Shown here: positions 1 through 7,594 of the stretch, in pieces | How the letters are laid out: every line of letters begins with the position of its first letter | How positions within the stretch are numbered: the stretch's first letter is position 1 | Assembly (NCBI GenBank): GCA_021785095.1 | Contig: JAJYGM010000244.1 | Span: 1-10,538 of the forward strand | DNA from: Actinomycetes bacterium | GTDB taxonomy: Bacteria; Actinomycetota; Acidimicrobiia; Acidimicrobiales; Bog-793 | Length of the DNA: 10,538 nucleotides | Direction: 5' to 3' | The notes under the pieces: generated by a model | The model's input: the letters and a program-made list of their open reading frames with translations, nothing else | Databases searched by the model: none | Told to the model about the DNA's origin: nothing | Made by a program: the position numbers and the translations under genes

Positions 1-808
1 CCGTTACCGGATCTGGGGGAGGGGGCCACACCTCACCGGCGACGAAAGAGCGTACGAGGTTGGCAAATGCCTGCGGCTGCTCGAAGGGCACGGCATGCCC
101 GGTGCCGGGGACGAGGAGGAAGAGGGCGTTGTGCCCGATCGCCCCAGCCAGACGCTCGCCGAGCGCCACGAACTTAGGGTCCCGCTCACCTGCGACCACG
201 AGGACAGCCATGTTGAGGCCGCGCACCTGCTCCCAGATTGGCAGCTGGGTTCCAAGCCCGAGGTGGCGAAGCGCTCCGGCCAGGTCGGCCGCGTGGTTGA
301 CGAGGCGGGCCGGCCGATCGGCCTGCTTCTCGCTCAGGTGAGCAAAGAGCGGTCCCGCCAGCCACTCGTCGACGAAACCCGCCAGCCCCGCGTCACCGCC
401 CTCCGCGATCGCGAGCGCGAGCGCCTCGTCGGCCAGCCGGCGCTCGGCTCGCTCGTCGGCATCCTCCAAGCCGGCGGTCGTGCCCACGAGCACGAGCCGT
501 TCCGCGAGGATCGGCCGGCGCAGGGCGAGGTGCAGGCAGATGCGCCCGCCGAGGGAGTAGCCGACATAGGTTCCCTTGCCACAGCTCTCCGCCAGCTGGT
601 CGGCAGCCCGCGCGATGTCCCCTGATGCCCGCGGGGAGCTGCCGTGGCCCGGCAGGTCGGGCACGACGACCTCGTGGTCCTGCGCGAGGTCATCGGCGAT
701 GCCCGCCCAGGACTGGGAGGACTGGGTGAAGCCATGGACGAGGATGACCCGCTTGCCCCGACCGGAGCGGTTGCGGTGGAGCGGGGCGGCACGCGGTTGA
801 AGAGGCAC
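1..808 (-). CDS. menH: MenH-like alpha/beta hydrolase (SHCHC synthase), C-terminus cut by window edge
   Basis: Probable 2-succinyl-6-hydroxy-2,4-cyclohexadiene-1-carboxylate synthase, which removes pyruvate from the MenD product in cytoplasmic menaquinone biosynthesis. I translated this frame by hand. It is open from GTG at 808-806 to the left edge (269 residues), with no stop codon inside the window. The alpha/beta-hydrolase features are in order: oxyanion strand VILVHGFTQ (about 21-29), DLPGHG (51-56), nucleophile elbow GYSLGGR with Ser85, acid Asp210 in AGERD, and His238 in GTGHAVPFEQP. GYSLGGR and the Ser/Asp/His spacing closely match E. coli MenH. The protein is near its usual length of about 250-270 residues, so only a short tail should be missing. 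GTG 808 is the only start codon just ahead of the first strand; no Shine-Dalgarno precedes it, but a TACGTT box does. It diverges from menD, the preceding enzyme of the pathway, which supports MenH over a generic hydrolase. Confidence 0.85.
   Translation of the reverse strand, partial: MPLQPRAAPLHRNRSGRGKRVILVHGFTQSSQSWAGIADDLAQDHEVVVPDLPGHGSSPRASGDIARAADQLAESCGKGTYVGYSLGGRICLHLALRRPILAERLVLVGTTAGLEDADERAERRLADEALALAIAEGGDAGLAGFVDEWLAGPLFAHLSEKQADRPARLVNHAADLAGALRHLGLGTQLPIWEQVRGLNMAVLVVAGERDPKFVALGERLAGAIGHNALFLLVPGTGHAVPFEQPQAFANLVRSFVAGEVWPPPPDPVT
799..805 (+). promoter_or_regulatory. Ribosome binding site of menD
   Basis: GAAGAGG ends 5 bases before ATG 811 and fits an anti-Shine-Dalgarno match, supporting 811 as the menD start. 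It lies wholly within the first codons of the opposite-strand menH gene. Confidence 0.6.
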
Positions 809-822
809 GGATGTCGAACGTA
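809..822 (-). promoter_or_regulatory. Putative leaderless menH promoter (-10 TACGTT) inside menD codons 3-4
   Basis: On the minus strand TACGTT (822-817) ends 8 bases before the menH GTG. A -10 hexamer there would start transcription at or next to the GTG, giving a leaderless mRNA, which is common in actinobacteria. No convincing -35 was seen. The same GCTACGTT octamer precedes the GTG start of the flavin-reductase-like gene at 9544. The box lies within the first codons of menD, so the two genes would share regulatory and coding DNA. This is inference from position and motif only. Confidence 0.4.
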
Positions 823-2613
823 GCTGCCGACACGGCCGCGGTGTTCTGCGCCACCCTCGTCGACGAGTGGAGCCGTAACGGCGTGACCCACGCGGTGGTG
901 TGTCCCGGGTCCAGATCGACCCCACTCGCTCTTGCCCTCGTGCGTCACGGCGGTCTCCAGGTGAGCGTCCGGTTGGACGAAAGAGGGGCGGGTTTCTTCG
1001 GGATCGGGCTGGCATTGGCGACTCGCCGTCCCACCGTCGTGCTCACCACGAGCGGCACCGCGGCAGCAGAGCTGCACGCCGCGGTGGTCGAGGCGCACCA
1101 CGCGCGGGTGCCTCTCATCGTCTGCACCGCGGATCGCCCGCCGGAGCTCCACGACGTCGGGGCGCCGCAGACGATTGACCAGACCCGCTTGTTCGGCCGA
1201 GCCGTCCGCTTCTTCGCCGAGCCTGGTGTGCCTGACGAGGCCGCCCGTGACAGCTGGAGATCTCTTGCCAGTCGTGCGGTTGCCGAGGCGCGCGACGGTC
1301 CGCTCGGGCCGGGCCCGGTCCACTTGAACCTGGCGTTTCGAGAGCCGCTCCTCGGGCGGCCAGGTGAGCTCCCGGCCGCGCGCGCCCCGCAAGGGTCGTG
1401 GCACCGGGTCGTCCCTCCGGGCGCCGGCGCTACCGAGCTTGCCAGCGAGATAGCCGAGGGTCTCCGGCCGGGAGCGCGAGGTGTGATCGTCGCGGGGGCC
1501 GGGGCGGACGAGGTGGCCGGCGACGTCGCGGCTCTTGCCTGTGAGCTCGGCTGGCCGGTTCTCGCGGACCCGCGCTCTCGATGCCGGAGCGCGGACCGCA
1601 ACGTCATCGGCGCCGCCGACGCGCTCTTGCGGGTCGAGGCCTTCGCACACGAGATGACTCCCGAGGTCGTGCTCAGCTTCGGCGAGCCGTGGGCATCCAA
1701 GGTGGTGGCTGGTTGGATCTCCAAGTCCGCCGGCCACGGTGCGCTCCACATCGCGCTCGATCCTCACTGGACCTGGCGAGATCCTGGAAGGGACGTCGCG
1801 GTGCTCGCCCGCGCCCTCCCGCCGGCCCCTTGGCACCGATCGGCCCCTTGGCACCGATCGGCCCCTTGGCACCGATCGGCCAGCGGGGGTGGTGCTCGGG
1901 AGGTGGGGCCATGGATGAAGCGGTGGGCCGAGGCCGAGGAAGCCGCCCAGCGGGCGATCGACGGGGTACTGTCCGCTCACGCCGAGGTCACCGAGCCAGG
2001 AGTTGCCCGGGCTCTGTACCGATATGTGCCGCCAGATGGATGCATCGTCGCCTCGTCCTCGATGCCTGTACGGGATCTCGAGTGGTTCGGGCGGCCGCGG
2101 CCGACGCCTCCTCGCGTGCTTGCCAACCGTGGCGCCAACGGCATCGACGGCGTCGTGTCGACAGTGCTCGGAGTAGCCGCCGCGAGATCGGAGAAGCAGG
2201 TCTTCGGGCTCGTCGGAGATCTGGCGGTTCTGCACGACGCCTCTGGGCTCGTTCGACCTGCTGGGCGCGGGCCGTCTATGGACGCCGTGGTGGTCGTGCT
2301 CGACAACGGCGGCGGCGGCATCTTCAATTTCCTCCCGCAAGCCGGCGAGCTCGCAGAGGCGGAGTTCGAGCTGCTCTTCGGGACGCCCCAGCTCCCCCGC
2401 GTCGCCGACTTCGTGCGCGCCTGCGGCTACGAGGTCACAGAGCTGTCGAGCGCCGGCGAGCTCGTGGGCGCGCTGGACGCGAGCTCAACAGCCGCGGCGG
2501 CGAGCGCTCTGCCGGCTTTCGTGGTCGTGCACGGGGACCGCAGGGCCAACGTCGCCCTTCACAGTGAGATCGAGTCAGCTGTGAGAGGGGCGCTCGAAGG
2601 CTCGGCGCCTTGA
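811..2613 (+). CDS. menD: MenD, 2-succinyl-5-enolpyruvyl-6-hydroxy-3-cyclohexene-1-carboxylate synthase
   Basis: Thiamine-diphosphate (ThDP) enzyme that joins 2-oxoglutarate to isochorismate, releasing CO2, in menaquinone biosynthesis. It has 600 residues, slightly longer than E. coli MenD (about 556). Recognisable blocks in order: N-terminal PYR domain with CPGSRSTPLALAL (31-43), the ThDP-activating Glu57 in RLDERGAGF, TSGTAAAELHAAVVEA (80-95) and PPELHDVGAPQTIDQ; a central domain; then the PP domain with PVRDLEWF, NRGANGIDG and the Mg/ThDP motif from GDL (469-471) to DNGGGG (498-503). A repeat (APWHRS)x3 lies at residues 339-356, in the linker ahead of the PP domain, and accounts for part of the extra length. 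The start is supported by the GAAGAGG site and by MenD N-termini generally. menH diverges from it 2 bases upstream. The downstream FDH operon is separated by 114 bases and is not functionally related in any obvious way. Confidence 0.95.
   Translation: MSNVAADTAAVFCATLVDEWSRNGVTHAVVCPGSRSTPLALALVRHGGLQVSVRLDERGAGFFGIGLALATRRPTVVLTTSGTAAAELHAAVVEAHHARVPLIVCTADRPPELHDVGAPQTIDQTRLFGRAVRFFAEPGVPDEAARDSWRSLASRAVAEARDGPLGPGPVHLNLAFREPLLGRPGELPAARAPQGSWHRVVPPGAGATELASEIAEGLRPGARGVIVAGAGADEVAGDVAALACELGWPVLADPRSRCRSADRNVIGAADALLRVEAFAHEMTPEVVLSFGEPWASKVVAGWISKSAGHGALHIALDPHWTWRDPGRDVAVLARALPPAPWHRSAPWHRSAPWHRSASGGGAREVGPWMKRWAEAEEAAQRAIDGVLSAHAEVTEPGVARALYRYVPPDGCIVASSSMPVRDLEWFGRPRPTPPRVLANRGANGIDGVVSTVLGVAAARSEKQVFGLVGDLAVLHDASGLVRPAGRGPSMDAVVVVLDNGGGGIFNFLPQAGELAEAEFELLFGTPQLPRVADFVRACGYEVTELSSAGELVGALDASSTAAAASALPAFVVVHGDRRANVALHSEIESAVRGALEGSAP
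1825..1878 (+). repeat. Perfect 3 x 18-bp in-frame tandem repeat in menD
   Basis: Three identical copies of GCCCCTTGGCACCGATCG at 1825-1842, 1843-1860 and 1861-1878. They encode Ala-Pro-Trp-His-Arg-Ser three times (residues 339-356). The array keeps the reading frame and falls in the linker between the central and PP domains, where length changes should be tolerated. Perfect identity implies recent expansion by slippage or unequal exchange. Confidence 0.95.
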
Positions 2614-2633
2614 GCTCGCCTGCCTGCTGTCCG

Positions 2634-2719
2634 CGGCCGGGCGGCCGACCGTGGAGCGGGCCGCTAGGATCACGGCAGCTGGTGGTTCGCCCGCTATCTG
2701 AGAGCTAGATCGAGAAGGA
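2634..2719 (+). promoter_or_regulatory. menD-FDH intergenic region: candidate promoter and RBS for the FDH operon
   Basis: The 114-base gap holds a 5-bp GC hairpin (2634-2638 pairing with 2643-2647, loop GGGC) without a U-tract, which could at most be a weak terminator after menD. TAGGAT at 2665-2670 resembles an actinobacterial -10 box; no clear -35 is visible. GAGAAGGA at 2712-2719 is a good Shine-Dalgarno, 8 bases before ATG 2728. The RBS is the firmest element here; the promoter and hairpin are tentative. Confidence 0.4.
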
Positions 2720-2727
2720 CATCCGAC

Positions 2728-4692
2728 ATGGCCAAGCAGAATGCCCGTTTGACCCAACCGATGGTGCGCGAGGCCGGCAAGCTCCGCCCGGTTTCCTGGG
2801 ACGAGGCGCTCGACGCCGCGGCCGCCGGATTTGCGCGGACGCTTTCTGCCGGCAGTGCCTTCGGGATGTTCAGCTGCTCCAAGGCCACCAACGAGATGAA
2901 CTATCTAGCCCAGAAGTTCACCCGGGTGGTGATGGGCAGCAACAACGTCGACAGCTGCAACCGCACCTGACACGCTCCCAGCGTCGCCGGTCTGGCGGCA
3001 GTCTTTGGTGCGGGCGGGGGCACGAGCTCCTACAGAGAGGTCGAGGAGACCGATCTCGTCATCTTGTGGGGCTCCAATGCCCGCGAGGCACACCCCATCT
3101 TCTTCCACCACCTGCTGAAGGGGGTTCGCCGCGGGGCCAAGCTGTACGCGGTCGACCCGAGGCGGACGACGTCGGCGCAGTGGGCTGACACCTGGCTCGG
3201 CATAGACGTCGGCAGCGACATCGCCCTCGCGAACGCGATCGCGCGCGAGATCATCCACGCCGGTCTAGCGAATCGAGAGTTCATCGGCCGGGCCACTGCC
3301 GGGTTTGCGAGCTACGCCGCTTCGGTCGAGCCCTACACCCTGGCCGAGGCCGAGCGCGTGACCAGGGTGCCGGCCGAGGTGATCAAGAAGCTCGCCCATG
3401 ACTACGCGCTCGCCGGAAGGGCGCAAATCTGCTGGACGCTCGGAATCACCGAGCACCACACCGCCACCGACAACGTCCTCGCGCTGTGCAACCTCGCGCT
3501 TCTGACGGGCCATGTCGGCCGGTACGGCTCCGGCCTCGTGCCGCTGCGCGGCCAGAACAACGTCCAGGGCGGCGGGGACATGGGGGCCATCCCCAACAAG
3601 CTGCCGGGTTTCCAGGACGTCGAGAGCGACGAGAGTGCCCGTGCCCGCTTCGAGAAGAGCTGGGGAGTGAAGATCCCTTCGCCGGCAGGATGGCACCTTT
3701 CGCAGATGTTCGACGCGATGGAGATGGGCGCGATATCCAGCCTCTATGTGATCGGGGAGAACCCCGCTCGCTCCGAGGCCGATTCGGAGCGGACGGTACG
3801 GCTGCTCGAGGGTCTCGACCACCTCGTTGTCCAGGACATCTTCCTCACACGGACGGCGGAGCTCGCCACGGTCGTCCTGCCGGCCAGCGTCGGTGCCCTC
3901 GAGGCCGAGGGAACTGCCACCTCGAGCGAGCGCCGGGTGCAGAGGGTGCGCAAGGCGCTCGAGCCGCCGGCGGGGGCTCGCGACGATCTCGAGATCATCT
4001 CGGCCCTCGCGAAGCGGCTCGGACACGACTGGGGCAATCCGACGGCAGAAATGCTCTGGGACGAGCTGCGGAGCCTCTCGCCCATGCATGGCGGCATGAG
4101 CTACCGGCGGCTGGAAGAGCTCGGCGGCATCCAGTGGCCCTGCTACGACGAGAACGACCCCGGTCAGCAGTTTCTCCACGGCCGGCTCTGGGAGGAGCCG
4201 CGTTCCGGGCCACCTGCTTCGTTCTTCCCCGTTGAGTTCGAGGCTCCTCTCGACGAGCTCGACGAGCAGTTCCCCATCAGGCTCACGACCGGTCGCCGGC
4301 TCGACTCGTTCAACACCGGAGTGCAGACCGGCCGGTACCGCTCGCCGCTTCGCCGTCCCGAGACCCTCGAGCTCTCGCCTGAGGACTTCGAGAGGCTCGG
4401 TCTCGGCGAGGGCGAGATAGTCCGCGTCTGCTCACGTCGCGGCAGTGTGGAGGCGCCTGTCGCCCCGGAAGCCACGCTCAGGCCTGGTCTCGCGTTCATG
4501 ACGCTTCACTTCCCGGACGAGGTCGACACGAACGTCCTGACGCTCGACACCTGGGACACGAAATCAGGGACGGCCGAGTTCAAGGCGACCGCGATACGCG
4601 TCGAGCGACTTGTGGACAATGGCGGTAACGGGGCCGGCCGCGCAAGTGCCAACGACCGCGCACATGCCAATGACGTGGAAAGGGTCGGCTGA
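2728..4692 (+). CDS. fdhA: Selenocysteine-containing formate dehydrogenase catalytic subunit, read through an in-frame TGA; lacks the N-terminal [4Fe-4S] domain
   Basis: Bis-MGD (molybdenum or tungsten) catalytic core oxidising formate to CO2. The frame from ATG 2728 meets TGA at 2968-2970 and continues without another stop to TGA 4690-4692, giving 654 residues with Sec81. Sec81-His82 sits in NRT-U-HAPSVAGL, equivalent to Sec140-His141 of E. coli FdhF. Arg274 in LRGQNNVQGGGDMG corresponds to FdhF Arg333. The core runs from about residue 15 (GKLRPVSWDEAL) through VILWGSNAREAHP, AVDPRRT and VIGENPARSEAD. The C-terminal dinucleotide-binding domain (about 515-640) begins IRLTTGRRLDSFNTGVQ. A SECIS hairpin follows the TGA. 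The usual N-terminal Cys4 [4Fe-4S] domain is absent and the short upstream gap cannot encode it; it is found at the end of the protein encoded at 6608-7582. The tail (about 625-654) is low-complexity. The stop overlaps the next start by one base. Automatic annotation would give an 80-codon ORF plus a separate ORF from 3064. Confidence 0.9.
2968..2999 (+). promoter_or_regulatory. Selenocysteine UGA codon and bacterial SECIS hairpin
   Basis: TGA 2968-2970 is followed by exactly 18 bases and then GGTCT (2989-2993). GGTCT is flanked by complementary 6-base arms, GTCGCC (2983-2988) and GGCGGC (2994-2999), which pair completely with one G-U pair. In E. coli fdhF the SelB-bound apical loop also contains GGUCU, 18 bases after the UGA and in the same codon register (xxx GGU CUG). 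It should bring SelB-GTP-Sec-tRNA(Sec) to the ribosome. The selA, selB, selC and selD genes are not in this window and must lie elsewhere if this works. Confidence 0.88.
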
Positions 4693-6611
4693 TGGATCTG
4701 CGGGTGACTACCGAGCGCGCGACAGATGAGGAGCGTGCGGCCGTCGACGCAGTGCTAGGTGCCGCCACCACGGGTTGGGCGGGGGGAGCGCGCTCTGAGA
4801 TCGATCGTCACGTCGCCTACGGGGGCCGCGCCGCGCGCGAGGCCCATCGAGACCTGTTGCTGCCGGTCCTCCATAGCCTCCAGGAGAAGGTGGGCTGGAT
4901 CAGCAAAGCTGCGCTCGGCTACCTCTGCGCGCGCCTCGACATCGCCCCGGCAGAGGCCTTCGGCGTGGCGAGCGCATACGAGCTGCTGTCTCTCGAGCCC
5001 ATGTCGCAGGTGGTAGTGCATGTCTGCGACGACATCGCCTGCATAGCGCGCACGGGGAGCGACCCATGTGGTGCGGTCAGAGCCGCTCACGGCCCTCCGG
5101 GCGAGGAGCAGGGCGGTCTCAGCTGGAAGCCGAGCCCTTGTCTCGGGCACTGCGAGCACGGATCGGCCGCCCTCGTGCAGCGCTCGGGAGAAGGCGGCGG
5201 TCGGGCGACGGTCGCACCGTTCGACGGTGCAGCCCTCGAGCGCGTGGCGACATCTGTCGCGCCCGTCCCAGAGCTCGGCACGTCGGCACCAGCGCCGGCC
5301 CCGGCCTCGCGGGCAGCGGAGATGGCCCTGCCGGTCGCGCTCGTGCCCCAGGCGAGCTCGGACCGTTCTTCGCTCCGGCTCCTTCGCCGGGTCGGTGTCG
5401 TGGACCCGACCTCTATTGATGCCTACCGCGCGGCCGGCGGCTATGAGGCCCTGCGGCGGGCGCTCTCCCTCGGGCCGGAGGGCGTGCTCAACGAGCTCAA
5501 GGCGGCCAACCTGCTCGGCCGCGGCGGCGCGGCCTTCCCGACTGCGGCGAAGTGGTCTGCCGTCGCTCACAACCCGGTGCGGCCGCACTTTTTCGTCGCT
5601 AACGCCGACGAGTCCGAGCCGGGTACCTTCAAAGACCGGGTGCTCCTCGAGACCGACCCGTTCGCCCTTGTCGAGGCCGTGACCATAGCCGGGGTAGTGA
5701 CGGGTGCCGAGAGGGGCTTTGTCTACCTGCGAGGCGAGTACCCGTTGGCGGAGGAGCGCCTCGAAGGTGCCATAGCCCAGGCGAGGGCGCACGGGCTCCT
5801 GGGCGATGACGTGATGTCGTCTGGACACGTGTTCGAGCTCGAGATCCGCCGCGGTGCCGGTGCCTATATCGCCGGCGAGGAGACCGCGCTGTTCAACTCG
5901 ATCGAGGGACTGCGCCCCGAGCCGCGCAACAAGCCGCCGTTTCCTGTCGACCGGGGGCTGTTCGGCAAGCCGACCGGGATCAACAACGTAGAGACGCTGC
6001 TGTGCGTGCTCGAGGTCCTCTCGATCGGTGGCGCGGAGTTTGCCTCGATCGGGACCGCTTCCTCGTCCGGCACTCGCCTGTTCTGCGTATCGGGCTGCGT
6101 TTCCAGCCCCGGGCTTTACGAGGTGCCGCTTGGCACGACCCTTCGCGAGCTCCTGGATCTTGCCGGGGGCGTGCGAGGCGGGCGGGAGCTTAGAAGCGTT
6201 CTCCTCGGAGGCGCTGCCGGGAGCTTTGTCCTGCCGGAGCAGCTGGACATCGAGCTATCTTTCGAAGCCGTGCGCTCCGCGGGCACCACGCTCGGCTCGG
6301 GCGTCGTGATGGTCATGGACGACACGGTCGACATCGCGCAGATCCTGCAGCGGATCGCCCAGTTCTTCCGGGACGAGTCCTGTGGCCAGTGTGTCCCGTG
6401 CCGAGTTGGGACGGTGCGCCAGGAGGAGCTGCTGGAGCGACTCTCGTCTCGGCGTCCGCTCGGCTCTGTCCAGGCTGAGAGAGCGCTGCTCGCCGACCTC
6501 GGGACCGTGATGAGGGACTCCTCGATCTGCGGGCTCGGTCAGACTGCGAGCAGCGCCATCGAGTCGGCCGTTGCCAAAGGGCTCCTCGCCAGCTTGGAGG
6601 AAGTGTCATGA
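4692..6611 (+). CDS. NAD-dependent formate dehydrogenase diaphorase subunit, NuoE-NuoF (FdsG-FdsB type) fusion
   Basis: Passes electrons from the FDH iron-sulfur chain through FMN to NAD+. It has 639 residues. The NuoE-like thioredoxin-fold domain (about 45-185) contains the [2Fe-2S] ligands Cys112-x4-Cys117 and Cys150-x3-Cys154 (PCLGHCEHG). An Ala/Pro-rich linker (about 190-215) joins it to the NuoF-like domain. That domain has the FMN motif GRGGAAFPTAAKW (277-289), NADES-PGTFKDR, the glycine-rich NADH site GAGAYIAGEETAL (388-400), a SLBB-like segment (about 460-530), and the N3-type [4Fe-4S] ligands Cys564, Cys567, Cys570 and Cys613. E and F are separate proteins in complex I and in FdsG/FdsB; fused forms are known among soluble FDHs and hydrogenases. 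The start overlaps the fdhA stop (TGATG), with GGAAAGGG 7 bases upstream, indicating translational coupling. Its companions make FDH much more likely than complex I or hydrogenase. Confidence 0.93.
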   Translation: MDLRVTTERATDEERAAVDAVLGAATTGWAGGARSEIDRHVAYGGRAAREAHRDLLLPVLHSLQEKVGWISKAALGYLCARLDIAPAEAFGVASAYELLSLEPMSQVVVHVCDDIACIARTGSDPCGAVRAAHGPPGEEQGGLSWKPSPCLGHCEHGSAALVQRSGEGGGRATVAPFDGAALERVATSVAPVPELGTSAPAPAPASRAAEMALPVALVPQASSDRSSLRLLRRVGVVDPTSIDAYRAAGGYEALRRALSLGPEGVLNELKAANLLGRGGAAFPTAAKWSAVAHNPVRPHFFVANADESEPGTFKDRVLLETDPFALVEAVTIAGVVTGAERGFVYLRGEYPLAEERLEGAIAQARAHGLLGDDVMSSGHVFELEIRRGAGAYIAGEETALFNSIEGLRPEPRNKPPFPVDRGLFGKPTGINNVETLLCVLEVLSIGGAEFASIGTASSSGTRLFCVSGCVSSPGLYEVPLGTTLRELLDLAGGVRGGRELRSVLLGGAAGSFVLPEQLDIELSFEAVRSAGTTLGSGVVMVMDDTVDIAQILQRIAQFFRDESCGQCVPCRVGTVRQEELLERLSSRRPLGSVQAERALLADLGTVMRDSSICGLGQTASSAIESAVAKGLLASLEEVS

Positions 6612-7582
6612 CGGCAGCTGGATCGACCTGGCCGCGTCGCCAGGTGGAGTTGAGCCTCGACGGCGAGACCGTGCGCGTGAACGAGGGGGCAACGATCCTC
6701 GAGGCGTGTGCGGCCGCAGGGATCGACATCCCGACGCTGTGCTACCTCGAGACTCTCGCACCTGTGAACGTCTGCAGGGTCTGTGTGGTCGAGGTCGTCG
6801 GCGCCCGTACTCTCGTTCCGGCCTGCTCTCGCAAGGTCGAGCCGGCCATGGAGGTGCTGACCGACTCAGAGAGGGTGCGCACGAGCAGGCGGATGGTCCT
6901 CGAGCTGCTCGGCTCCTCGGTAGATCTCTCATATGCCGCGCCCGAGGTGACCGAATGGATCGATCGCTACGGTGCCGATCCCTCCCGCCACGGGCCGCCG
7001 ATGCGCCCGAGCCTGGCCGGCGAGCGGGACAGCGCGCGAGCGGGCCACCACCACCCGAGCGACGGAACCACTGCGGCGACTGTGGCGCAGCCGGTCAAGC
7101 GCGACAATGCCCAGTATGTACGCGACTACTCGCGATGCATCCTTTGCTACAAGTGCGTCGAGGCCTGTGGCGCAGAGGCGCAGAACACCTTCGCCATCGC
7201 CGTCGCAGGTCGCGGCTTCGAGGCGCGCATCTCGACCGAGTTCGACGTAGGGCTTCCCGACTCGGCCTGCGTCTACTGTGGCAACTGTGTCGCGGTCTGC
7301 CCGACTGGCGCCCTCATGTTCACCGCCGAGCATGACCTTCGAGCTAGCGGGGAGTGGGACGAGAGCCGCCAGCACGTCACGCGCACCGTCTGTCCCTACT
7401 GCGGCGTCGGGTGCAATCTCGAGGTCCGAGTGCAGGACAACCGGGTCGTGAGAGTGACCTCTCCGCTCGATCACGACGTCACCTCGGGGAACCTGTGTGT
7501 GAAGGGCCGTTTCGGTCTTGACTTCGTCTCGGCGACGGGTGAGGACGAGCCGGGCGCGATCGGAGCCAACCGGGCGGAATGA
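6608..7582 (+). CDS. NuoG-like ferredoxin subunit of FDH carrying the detached N-terminal [4Fe-4S] domain of the catalytic subunit
   Basis: 324-residue electron-transfer protein linking the bis-MGD core to the diaphorase. Domains in order: plant-type [2Fe-2S] ferredoxin with Cys45, Cys56, Cys59 and Cys73; a linker (about 100-165) where NuoG and FdsA normally carry the His-Cys3 [4Fe-4S] motif, absent here; a 2x[4Fe-4S] ferredoxin domain with Cys177/180/183/187 and Cys221/224/227/231; and the molybdopterin-oxidoreductase [4Fe-4S] domain CPYCGVGC with Cys262, Cys265, Cys269 and Cys297. Lys299 (CVKGRFG) corresponds to the electron-relay Lys44 of E. coli FdhF. The protein ends about 20 residues after GRFGLDFV, where an intact FDH would run on into the RLTxPMVR-GKLRPVSWDEAL segment that begins the product of the first gene. 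Together the two proteins rebuild an FdsA-like subunit. ATG 6608 overlaps the previous stop (ATGA), with GGAGGA 6 bases upstream. Confidence 0.92.
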   Translation: MTAAGSTWPRRQVELSLDGETVRVNEGATILEACAAAGIDIPTLCYLETLAPVNVCRVCVVEVVGARTLVPACSRKVEPAMEVLTDSERVRTSRRMVLELLGSSVDLSYAAPEVTEWIDRYGADPSRHGPPMRPSLAGERDSARAGHHHPSDGTTAATVAQPVKRDNAQYVRDYSRCILCYKCVEACGAEAQNTFAIAVAGRGFEARISTEFDVGLPDSACVYCGNCVAVCPTGALMFTAEHDLRASGEWDESRQHVTRTVCPYCGVGCNLEVRVQDNRVVRVTSPLDHDVTSGNLCVKGRFGLDFVSATGEDEPGAIGANRAE

Positions 7583-7594
7583 CACAGTCCGCGC

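Noticed and set aside
945..1751. Another open frame antisense to menD (268 codons)
   Set aside because: It is a shadow of menD with the same biased composition, no RBS and no family motif.
334..2340. Very long open frame antisense to menD and menH (668 codons)
   Set aside because: It has Arg/Pro/Ser-rich low-complexity composition with no recognisable motif. Such shadows are expected opposite GC-rich genes; menD on the plus strand and menH in another minus frame explain this DNA.
2968..2970. TGA in the FDH gene as a nonsense mutation or pseudogene
   Set aside because: It lies exactly at the catalytic Sec position, is followed by a complete SECIS-like hairpin at the E. coli spacing, and the downstream frame is fully conserved FDH sequence.
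4630..4680. Duplication in the fdhA tail (SAND...HAND)
   Set aside because: The two short units are diverged and lie in a low-complexity C-terminus; too weak to call a repeat.
4755..5828. 357-codon open frame antisense to the NuoE-NuoF fusion
   Set aside because: His/Arg/Gly-rich shadow frame; the sense strand carries every expected FMN, NADH and Fe-S motif.
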